DNA of 55,588 nt from an uncultured Desulfobulbaceae bacterium. GTDB taxonomy: Bacteria > Desulfobacterota > Desulfobulbia > Desulfobulbales > Desulfocapsaceae. The notes under the pieces are model-generated. The model saw nothing but the letters and a program-made list of their open reading frames with translations, searched no databases and was not told where the DNA came from. The stretch covers positions 1 through 55,588 of the forward strand of contig CAISPV010000117.1 in the NCBI GenBank assembly GCA_903887485.1, in the 5' to 3' direction. This document shows positions 49,467 to 55,588 of the stretch, piece by piece; the stretch's first letter is position 1; every line of letters begins with the position of its first letter. The position numbers and the translations under genes are program-made.

Positions 49467-50998
49467 TGAAAAATGATCTGGAGGCGCAACTCCTGAAAAA
49501 CGGCGGGACTGTTGATCTGAGCCTGATGGAATCGCTGGGGTATGATGAATTCAGCCGTTGCCTCCTGGCTGAGGTCAAGGCCGGGGGCAGGGTAGCGGCC
49601 CTGTTTGGTGTTCCCGGGGAGGGGAAAAACGAGGGCCTGGAGTTGTTCGCCCTCATTGCCAGGGATCGTTCTGCGCAAATTGCCGTGTATCGAACCGAGG
49701 TCGGGACCAGCTTTCCCTCACTTACCCAGAGTTGTCCGCAGATCCATCTTTTTGAAAGGGAGATTGCTGAACAGTACGGGGTGACACCAACCGGTCATCC
49801 CTGGCTCAAGCCGCTGCGCTTTCATCGGGTATGGCAAGGGGATACTGATGTCTGGGGTCGCCCCCCGGACGAGCGTCCTCGGCCAGGGGACATGGAGTTC
49901 TACCGGATAGAGGGGGAGGGGGTGCATGAGGTGGCGGTCGGACCGGTGCATGCCGGGATCATCGAACCGGGCCATTTCCGTTTCCAGTGTTATGGCGAAA
50001 AGGTGATGCATCTGGAGATCTCCCTGGGCTACCAGCACCGTGCCATCGAGCCGATGCTGCTTGCTGGGCCGCATCCCTTTACCATGGCCCAGATGGAGAC
50101 CATCGCCGGCGACACCACTATCGGTCATGGGCTCGCTTATTGCCAGGTCATCGAGGCCTTGAGCGGCTGCGTGGTGCCGGAGCGGGCCCAGTCCATCCGG
50201 GCCATGGCCCTCGAGCTGGAACGACTGGCCAACCATGTGGGCGACATCGGCGCCCTGGCTGGTGATATCGGCTTTTTGCCCACCGCCTCTTTTTGCGGCC
50301 GTCTGCGCGGCGACTATCTCAACCTGAGCGCGGCCCTGTGCGGCAGTCGTTTTGGACGGGGTCTGGTGCGGCCCGGTGGGGTTCTTTTTGACCTTGACGC
50401 GACCCTCGCCAGCGGGATGCAGACCCGGATTGATGAGATTGAGGGCAATACCCTGGGTGCCCTCAATCTTTTTTTTGACGAACCTTCGGTCTTGGGCCGC
50501 CTGGAAGGCACCGGCAGGGTGTCCCGCTCGGTGGCGGAAGATCTGGGGCTGGTGGGGGTGGCTGCCAAGGCCTGCGGCGTCCCCCGCGACAGCCGTTTTT
50601 TTCACCCCACGGGTGTGTATCGGCAGCTTTTTGATGAGATGATCACTGAGGAAACGGGTGATGCCATGGCCAGGGCCCATGTCCGTCTCCGGGAGACTAT
50701 GGTCTCTATCGACCTGCTCCGGCGGATCGGCACCAGCCTGCCGGCCGGGCCGGTCAAGGTCCCGGTCGGGCCGCTCAAGGCCAATACCCTGGCGGTTTCT
50801 CTGGTGGAGGGGTGGCGGGGGGAGGTGGTTCATGTGGGCATTACTGATGCCGGCGGTCGTCTGCGGCGGTACAAGATCGTTGACCCCTCTTTTCATAATT
50901 GGAGCGGGTTGGCCATGGCCCTGCGCGATGAACAGATCTCGGATTTTCCCCTGTGTAACAAGAGCTTTGGTCTGTCTTACTGCGGGTTTGATTTATAG
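49463..50998 (+). CDS. hyfG: Ehr catalytic-type large subunit without NiFe ligands (HyfG/NuoCD-like)
   Basis: A NuoC-like N-terminal domain (about 1-130, with L-F-E-R-E-I-A-E-Q-Y-G-V) is fused to a NuoD/hydrogenase-large-subunit domain (about 150-511). In HycE/HyfG the NiFe site uses C-G-I-C-x3-H and D-P-C-x2-C. Here the aligned residues are Ala215-Gly-Asp-Thr218 with His222 kept, and Asp-Pro-Ser476-x2-Asn479, so all four ligands are missing. This marks the energy-converting hydrogenase-related (Ehr) class rather than an active hydrogenase. The site may bind quinone-like or another substrate, as in NuoD. The true redox reaction is unknown. Confidence 0.88.
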   Translation: MMKNDLEAQLLKNGGTVDLSLMESLGYDEFSRCLLAEVKAGGRVAALFGVPGEGKNEGLELFALIARDRSAQIAVYRTEVGTSFPSLTQSCPQIHLFEREIAEQYGVTPTGHPWLKPLRFHRVWQGDTDVWGRPPDERPRPGDMEFYRIEGEGVHEVAVGPVHAGIIEPGHFRFQCYGEKVMHLEISLGYQHRAIEPMLLAGPHPFTMAQMETIAGDTTIGHGLAYCQVIEALSGCVVPERAQSIRAMALELERLANHVGDIGALAGDIGFLPTASFCGRLRGDYLNLSAALCGSRFGRGLVRPGGVLFDLDATLASGMQTRIDEIEGNTLGALNLFFDEPSVLGRLEGTGRVSRSVAEDLGLVGVAAKACGVPRDSRFFHPTGVYRQLFDEMITEETGDAMARAHVRLRETMVSIDLLRRIGTSLPAGPVKVPVGPLKANTLAVSLVEGWRGEVVHVGITDAGGRLRRYKIVDPSFHNWSGLAMALRDEQISDFPLCNKSFGLSYCGFDL

Positions 50999-51042
50999 CC
51001 GAGAAAACATAAAAAATATTTCTCGTGAAAAATTCTTAAGAA

Positions 51043-51169
51043 GATGGCTAGGCAAAAAGGCCCAAAGACGAGGCGCACAAATCCTGAGGAATGAGGCGTA
51101 CAATAAGTACGCCGCAGTGACGAAGGATGCAAGTGCAACGAAGTATTTTGGACTTTTTGTAACGCCATC
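51043..51169 (+). mobile_element. MITE-like palindromic element, copy C
   Basis: Same orientation as copy A, between hyfG and the hyfH-hyfI gene. It runs from GATGGCTAGGC (51043) to GTAACGCCATC (51169); the central hairpin GGCGTAC-N5-GTACGCC is kept with a changed loop. The bases just after it (AAGGA, 51170-51174) serve as the ribosome binding site of the next gene. Confidence 0.83.
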
Positions 51170-51183
51170 AAGGATAAAATAAC

Positions 51184-51933
51184 ATGTGGCGTGTAATCAG
51201 TGAGCGATTTCATCAGGGGTTTCGGACCGGGAAATTTCCCTTGGAGGAGCCAAAGCTGCCTCCGCGCTTTCGCGGCCTGCCCCGGTTTGATGGGGAGTGT
51301 CCATCAGGCTGTCGGGCCTGTGAAGAGCTTTGTCCGTTTGGCGCCTGTGCGGTGCGGGAACGGAAGATGGCCATCGATCTTGGCCGCTGCCTGTTCTGCG
51401 CCGATTGTCCGGCCTGCCCGCAGGGCCGCATCACCTTTAGCAATGACTACCGGCTGGCGGTGCGCCGACGGCAGGATCTCCTCTACAGCGGCGGAGCATA
51501 TCCCTTGGCGGAACCCCTTGAACCTGCCCGGCTCAAGCTCTTTGGCCGCTCGCTCAAACTGCGCCAGGTCTCCGCGGGCGGTTGCAACGCCTGCGAGGCC
51601 GACTGCAACGTGCTCAATACTTTGGTCTTTGACCTTGGCCGTTTCGGCATTCAGTTTGTCGCCTCGCCCCGCCACGCCGACGGGATCCTGCTTACCGGGC
51701 CGGTCACCGAGAATATGCGCAGCGCGGTGCTGGACACCTATGAGGCGGTGCCTGGACCCAAGGTCGTCATTGCGGTCGGGGCCTGCGGGGTCAACGGCGG
51801 GCCTTTTGTCGACAGCCCTGAAACCAATCAGGGGCTGGGAACATTGTTGCCCGTGGATCTTTATATTCCGGGCTGTCCACCGCATCCTTACACCATCCTT
51901 GACGGCCTGCTGCGGCTGCTTGGCAGAAGGTAA
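51184..51933 (+). CDS. hyfI: Ehr electron-transfer subunit: HyfH-HyfI fusion
   Basis: The first ~105 residues match HycF/HyfH ferredoxins (F-R-G-L-P opening, Cys39/43/46/50, then D-L-G-R-C-L-F-C with Cys69/72/75/78). The rest is a NuoB/HyfI-type small subunit with proximal-cluster ligands Cys134, Cys137 (G-G-C-N-A-C), Cys201 (V-G-A-C-G) and Cys231 (P-G-C-P-P-H-P). The 249-residue protein can thus hold three [4Fe-4S] clusters leading to the large subunit. No separate hyfH or hyfA gene is present in the operon. AAGGA lies nine bases before the ATG. Confidence 0.9.
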   Translation: MWRVISERFHQGFRTGKFPLEEPKLPPRFRGLPRFDGECPSGCRACEELCPFGACAVRERKMAIDLGRCLFCADCPACPQGRITFSNDYRLAVRRRQDLLYSGGAYPLAEPLEPARLKLFGRSLKLRQVSAGGCNACEADCNVLNTLVFDLGRFGIQFVASPRHADGILLTGPVTENMRSAVLDTYEAVPGPKVVIAVGACGVNGGPFVDSPETNQGLGTLLPVDLYIPGCPPHPYTILDGLLRLLGRR

Positions 51934-51950
51934 GGGAGGGGGCAGAAAGC

Positions 51951-53990
51951 ATGGCTGAACTCTTTCTTGCTGCCCTCATCCTGATATTCTGTTCCGGTCT
52001 GCCGGCCCTGGTCTGCGGTCGCTCTTCCACCGGGACGATCCCTGCCGCGAGCGATACTGGGCCAGCCCCGGCCTGCGATCGCTGGGGCCGACGCGGTGAG
52101 CTGGCCTCGGTTATCCTGCTGGTATTGGGGGTCTCTCTGGCCCTTGTTGCAACGCTTGCCGCTGTCCGGCAGGTGCCATCACCCATCCTGGCCCTTGCAT
52201 GGGCGCATCCAGCCGGTCGGTTTGTCCTGGAGCTGGATGGAATTGCCGTGCTCTTTCTCCTGCCGGCCCTGGTCATCCTGGGCATGGGAGGTATCTACGG
52301 CCTTGGCTACTTTCCCCAGGCCAAGGCCGGGCCGGTGGCAGGCAGGGTTCGTTTTTTTTACGGCATATTGGGCGCCTCCGTTGCCCTCCTGCCGGTCTGT
52401 CGTAATGGTATTCTCTTTCTCATGGCCTGGGAGGTCATGGCCCTCAGTTGTTTTTTCCTGATCCTCACCGACCAAAAGGAGGAGTCAGCCCGCCGGGCCG
52501 CCTACGTCTATCTGATGGCGACCCATGCCGGAACCCTGGCCCTCTTTGCCCTGTTCATCCTGCTGGCGGGCAGCAGCGGCAACATGGATTTTCCCCAAGC
52601 CGCGACCTTGCCGGGGGCAACGGTCACTGCCGGTGCGGTTTTTCTCCTGGCCTTGTTCGGCTTCGGGATGAAAGCGGGCATGATGCCGCTCCACTTCTGG
52701 CTGCCGGCCGCCCACGCCAACGCGCCCACTCATGTCTCCGCTTTCATGAGCGGGGTGATGATCAAGATGGGGATTTACGGTCTGGTGCGCATCACCAGCT
52801 TTTACAGCACTCCACCTGCCTGGTGGGGCTGGACTGTCCTGGCGCTGGGGGTGACTTCGGCCATCATGGGTGTGGTCTTTGCCTTGGCCCAGCATGATAT
52901 CAAGCGTCTGCTCGCCTATCATAGCGTCGAAAATATCGGCATCATTCTCATCGGTCTGGGTTGCGCCCTGCTGGGGCAGAGCTTTCACCATCCTTCGGTG
53001 GTGGCCCTTGGTCTGGCCGGGGCCTTGCTCCATGTGGTCAATCATGGCCTGTTCAAGTCCCTGCTTTTTCTCGGTGCGGGTTCGGTGATCCAGGCCACCG
53101 GAACGCGGATGATCGATCATTACGGCGGGTTGCTGCGGGCCATGCCGTACACCGCCTTTTTCTTTCTGGGCGGGGCGGTGGCCATCTGCGGGCTGCCGCC
53201 GCTCAACGGTTTTGTCAGCGAATGGTTGATTTACCTTGGCCTGCTGCACAGTCAGACGGAGGGCACGATTTTCCCGCTTTCCCTGGCCGTGCTGGCCATC
53301 CCCGCCCTGGCCATGACCGGGGCTTTGGCCTTGGCCTGTTTTGTCAAGGTCTTCGGTGTTACCTTTTTGGGAACAGCGCGTCAGGAGTTTCAGAACCCGC
53401 CCCATGAAGCGCCTGGCAGCATGCTCCTGCCCATGGCCGTGCTTTTTCTCGGCTGTCTGACTATCGGTCTGATGCCATGGGCCATTGTTCCTCTGTTGCA
53501 GCGGGGAAACGGCTCCTGGCTGGGGACGGGATCACTTGCTGTACCGCTTCTCACCACCCTGGCGCCGGTAACCTGGATCAGTGTCGGTGCCGTTCTGCTG
53601 CTGGGGATCATCGGCGTTGTCTGGTACTGGCAAAGCTTTCCTGAAGATGACTGGCAGCGGCGTCCTGCTACCTGGGGCTGTGGCTATATCAAGGGAACGG
53701 CCCGGATGCAATACACCGCCTCCTCCTTTGCCGAACAGCTCGTCCGCCTCTTCCACTGGGGGTTATGGAGTGATATCTCCGCAGGACGGACCATTGGTTT
53801 TTTCCCATCCCTGGCCCGTTTTGCCGATCACACCCCCGATGTTGTCCTTGATCGTCTGTTGTATCCCATCTTCCGCGCCCTGACCAAGGCGGCCTTTCTC
53901 GTCCGTTCGTTTTTCCACCAGGGCCGGATTAACGTCTATCTGCTCTATTGCGCCCTGACCCTTTGTCTGCTGCTGATCTGGATTATTTGA
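51951..53990 (+). CDS. hyfB2: Ehr complex ion-pump subunit, HyfB-like (second copy)
   Basis: A 679-residue antiporter-like subunit with the same plan as the first HyfB: G-F-G-M-K-A-G-M-M-P-L-H-F-W-L-P-A-A-H-A, N-H-G-L-F-K-S-L-L-F-L-G-A-G, a late W-G-C-G-Y and R-T-I-G-F-F-P before the terminal helix. The two copies clearly differ in sequence, so the duplication is not recent. A strong GGAGGGGG precedes the ATG. With HyfB and HyfF it gives the complex three potential ion-translocating subunits. It is the last gene of the operon. Confidence 0.9.
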   Translation: MAELFLAALILIFCSGLPALVCGRSSTGTIPAASDTGPAPACDRWGRRGELASVILLVLGVSLALVATLAAVRQVPSPILALAWAHPAGRFVLELDGIAVLFLLPALVILGMGGIYGLGYFPQAKAGPVAGRVRFFYGILGASVALLPVCRNGILFLMAWEVMALSCFFLILTDQKEESARRAAYVYLMATHAGTLALFALFILLAGSSGNMDFPQAATLPGATVTAGAVFLLALFGFGMKAGMMPLHFWLPAAHANAPTHVSAFMSGVMIKMGIYGLVRITSFYSTPPAWWGWTVLALGVTSAIMGVVFALAQHDIKRLLAYHSVENIGIILIGLGCALLGQSFHHPSVVALGLAGALLHVVNHGLFKSLLFLGAGSVIQATGTRMIDHYGGLLRAMPYTAFFFLGGAVAICGLPPLNGFVSEWLIYLGLLHSQTEGTIFPLSLAVLAIPALAMTGALALACFVKVFGVTFLGTARQEFQNPPHEAPGSMLLPMAVLFLGCLTIGLMPWAIVPLLQRGNGSWLGTGSLAVPLLTTLAPVTWISVGAVLLLGIIGVVWYWQSFPEDDWQRRPATWGCGYIKGTARMQYTASSFAEQLVRLFHWGLWSDISAGRTIGFFPSLARFADHTPDVVLDRLLYPIFRALTKAAFLVRSFFHQGRINVYLLYCALTLCLLLIWII

Positions 53991-54093
53991 AAACTGAAGA
54001 ATAAGAATGGCGTTCTTTTCTTTTGATCAGCCGTGTCGTACTACAGTGCCCGGATGATCAGGAACGAATTTCTGGGGGGAAAGGAAAGGAATG

Positions 54094-54128
54094 GCGGGCG
54101 TCGACCTGTTATAGGAGCGCGCCCGCCA
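54094..54128. terminator. GC-rich hairpin between convergent hyfB2 and alcohol dehydrogenase genes
   Basis: GGCGGGCG (54094-54101) pairs with CGCCCGCC (54121-54128) around 19 bases. No T run follows, but its site between convergent genes suits a transcription barrier. Confidence 0.45.
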
Positions 54129-54166
54129 CATCAAGGCAGGGATCTGGCGGTAGAAGCCGTTCTTAC

Positions 54167-55315
54167 TTACACCGCCAGCCTCAGGATCTCGGCAATGGTT
54201 TCCCTGGGGTAGAGGTCACCAATACCCCATTGGCGGGCCAGTCCTTCGGCGTTCTCGGCGATGGCCTCGATGTCGGCCGCCGGGATTTTTACCTCGTGCA
54301 GACGCACCGGCGATTTGATCGTCACAAACCACTGCTCCAGTGCTGCAATCCCTGCTATCCCCGAATCAAGTTCGAAGATCTCCTTGGCAAACCGTTCAAA
54401 CTGGCCGGGGTTCCTGGCCAGATACCACTTCATCCAGGCGGGCATGACAATCGACAGTCCGGCCCCGTGCGGGATATTGTAGATGGCGCTCATGGCATGC
54501 TCGATCATGTGGTTGGGAAAGCTGTATTCGCCGATCCCGGCCGGGGTCAGGCCGTTCAGGGCCAGGGTGGCAGCCCACATGAAGGAGGCGCGCGCCTGGG
54601 CGTGGCCGGGATCGGCCATGATCAGGTCGTCGGTGGTCTCGATCACCGTCTTGATGATCCCTTCCACCAGCCGGTCCTGGAGATGGGTCCCGGGCTGCTT
54701 GGTGAAATAGCCCTCAATGACATGGCAGATGGCATCCACCGCGCTGTAGGCCGTGTAACTCAGGGGCACGGAATGGGTCAGCTCCGGGTTGAGGATGGAG
54801 ACCTTGGGGTAGACGTGGGGCGAGGCGATATTGTATTTCTGCCGGGTATCGGCATTGGTGACCACCGAGTTGCCGTTCATCTCGCTGCCGGTGGCGGCCA
54901 GAGTCAGGATGGTGAAGACCGGCAGGGCTCGCTCCACCTCCTTGCCGACAAAGAAGTCCCAGACATCCGTGTCGCTCAGGGCACCCACGGCGATGGCCTT
55001 GGACTCGTCGATTACCGAACCGCCGCCCACCGCCAGGATCGCCTCCACCTTCTCCCGCTTGGCCAGGGCCACGCCTTCCCTGGTATGGGAAATCAAGGGG
55101 TTGGAGTCCACTCCGCCATACTGGCTGCAGGTGATATTGCCGGCCTTGAGGCTGGCCAGGACCCGGTCGAGCAGGCCGCTTTTGACCACCGAGTTGCGGC
55201 CATAGACCAGCAGGACCCTGGTTATTCCGGCAGCGTTCAGTTCGGCGCCGATCAGGGCCTCTTTGCCGGCGCCGAAGATGATCTTGGTCGGGTTGTGAAA
55301 GGTGAAATCAAACAT
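54167..55315 (-). CDS. Iron-dependent alcohol dehydrogenase (butanol dehydrogenase-like)
   Basis: Group III metal-dependent alcohol dehydrogenase reducing aldehydes with NAD(P)H. The dinucleotide motif G-G-G-S-V-I-D is at 97-103. The Fe/Zn ligands by family alignment are Asp194, His198, His269 and His283, in A-V-D-A-I-C-H and H-M-I-E-H-A-M-S-A-I-Y-N-I-P-H-G. The 382 residues match YqhD/BdhA length. The ATG at 55315 follows AAGGAGAGAC. It stands alone, so its fermentative or aldehyde-detoxifying role is not shown by neighbours. Confidence 0.92.
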   Translation of the reverse strand: MFDFTFHNPTKIIFGAGKEALIGAELNAAGITRVLLVYGRNSVVKSGLLDRVLASLKAGNITCSQYGGVDSNPLISHTREGVALAKREKVEAILAVGGGSVIDESKAIAVGALSDTDVWDFFVGKEVERALPVFTILTLAATGSEMNGNSVVTNADTRQKYNIASPHVYPKVSILNPELTHSVPLSYTAYSAVDAICHVIEGYFTKQPGTHLQDRLVEGIIKTVIETTDDLIMADPGHAQARASFMWAATLALNGLTPAGIGEYSFPNHMIEHAMSAIYNIPHGAGLSIVMPAWMKWYLARNPGQFERFAKEIFELDSGIAGIAALEQWFVTIKSPVRLHEVKIPAADIEAIAENAEGLARQWGIGDLYPRETIAEILRLAV

Positions 55316-55548
55316 GAGTCTCTCCTTATGGTGGATGGTCTGGTTTTTTGTGCTCGGTTTGAGGATAGAGAACGTCTTTAATCAGCGGGTGGCGCCATTG
55401 AACTTGCCGCGCAGCGCCGCAGACGTTCTCGCCATCCGCTGAATTATATTGTTGAACGAAGCCGCTCCCGCGGCGGAAAAAGCAAAAAACAGTGTATAAC
55501 TCCAGTCGGTGTCCAATCCCGGGCACTTACAATAAGAAGGAGTGTACC

Positions 55549-55588
55549 ATGGAATCATCTGAAGTAAAACGATTTGCAGCCCTCTACG
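55549..55588 (+). CDS. Unidentified gene, first 13 codons only (cut by window edge)
   Basis: An ATG at 55549 follows AAGAAGGAGTGTACC, an excellent ribosome binding site. The open frame MESSEVKRFAALY reaches the window end. It is too short to identify. The divergent spacing from the alcohol dehydrogenase (233 bp) leaves room for promoters, but none was convincing. Confidence 0.6.
   Translation, partial: MESSEVKRFAALY

Noticed and set aside
49718-50896. 392-residue minus-strand open frame inside hyfG
   Set aside because: It is antisense shadow of the NuoCD-like gene, with Pro/His/Gln-rich composition typical of such shadows. The same applies to 39744-40820 in mnmG, 52485-53405 in hyfB2 and 48600-49424 in hyfF.
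49463-50998. Active group 4 NiFe hydrogenase
   Set aside because: All four cysteine ligands of the NiFe centre are replaced, so hydrogen chemistry is not supported despite Hyf-like gene order.
54023-55381. 452-residue open frame on the plus strand
   Set aside because: It is exactly antisense to the well-supported iron alcohol dehydrogenase, shows no motifs and is explained by GC-rich codon positions of the real gene.

Overview
The window reads as chromosome of a Gram-negative, strictly anaerobic bacterium, most likely a sulfate- or sulfur-metabolising member of the Desulfobacterota (Desulfobulbales-like). Pal, LolA, Lgt, Skp and heptose kinase genes show an outer membrane with LPS. The anaerobic signature is an HdrC/MvhD/MetV flavin-bifurcation-type module, a nine-CXXCH cytochrome, an Fe-S/DUF3786 protein and a large Hyf-like membrane oxidoreductase. 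The lineage is inferred from gene content; no rRNA, tRNA or CRISPR array was recognised.

Layout. 0-2.3 kb: start of an unidentified gene and glycogen phosphorylase (both minus). 2.6-4.8 kb: pal, skp/ompH and a DUF3786 Fe-S protein. 4.9-8.5 kb: hldE1-yicC-remA-gmk-rlmB. 8.7-15.4 kb (minus): a four-S1-domain RNA-binding protein, a B12-binding radical SAM enzyme of the RiPP-maturation type, lolA-murI-mutM and a phosphopantetheinyl transferase. 15.5-21.1 kb: cvpA, a convergent transferase pair (TIGR04283/TIGR04282 types), UPF0280, phosphomannomutase and manC. 21.4-25.1 kb (minus): multiheme cytochrome and hdrC-mvhD-metV. 25.4-32.7 kb (plus): hpt, a ZraSR-like sigma-54 two-component system, then a run of small exported proteins, a lipoprotein, a beta-barrel and a DUF4405 membrane protein. 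32.8-37.9 kb (minus): the classic rpmH-rnpA-yidD-yidC-khpB-mnmE operon behind a consensus promoter, without dnaA beside it. 38.2-41.9 kb: methyltransferase, mnmG, lgt. 42-43.4 kb: an endonuclease III-exonuclease III fusion. 43.6-54 kb: an eight-gene operon for an energy-converting hydrogenase-related (Ehr) complex. 54.2-55.3 kb: iron-dependent alcohol dehydrogenase, then the start of one more gene.

The most unusual points are: (1) the Ehr operon, whose large subunit lacks all four NiFe cysteine ligands and which carries two HyfB-type pumps plus HyfF, a HyfH-HyfI fusion and a regulator with an EIIA-like domain that lost its phospho-histidine; (2) a ~127-bp palindromic, MITE-like element in three copies, two inside the Ehr operon; (3) a second, short palindrome family (core AGGAGCCGTAACGAAAT) whose copies encode the ends of three different proteins and include the start site of mnmG; (4) the Nth-Xth base-excision fusion; (5) a radical SAM enzyme with CX4CX2C spacing and no visible precursor peptide.
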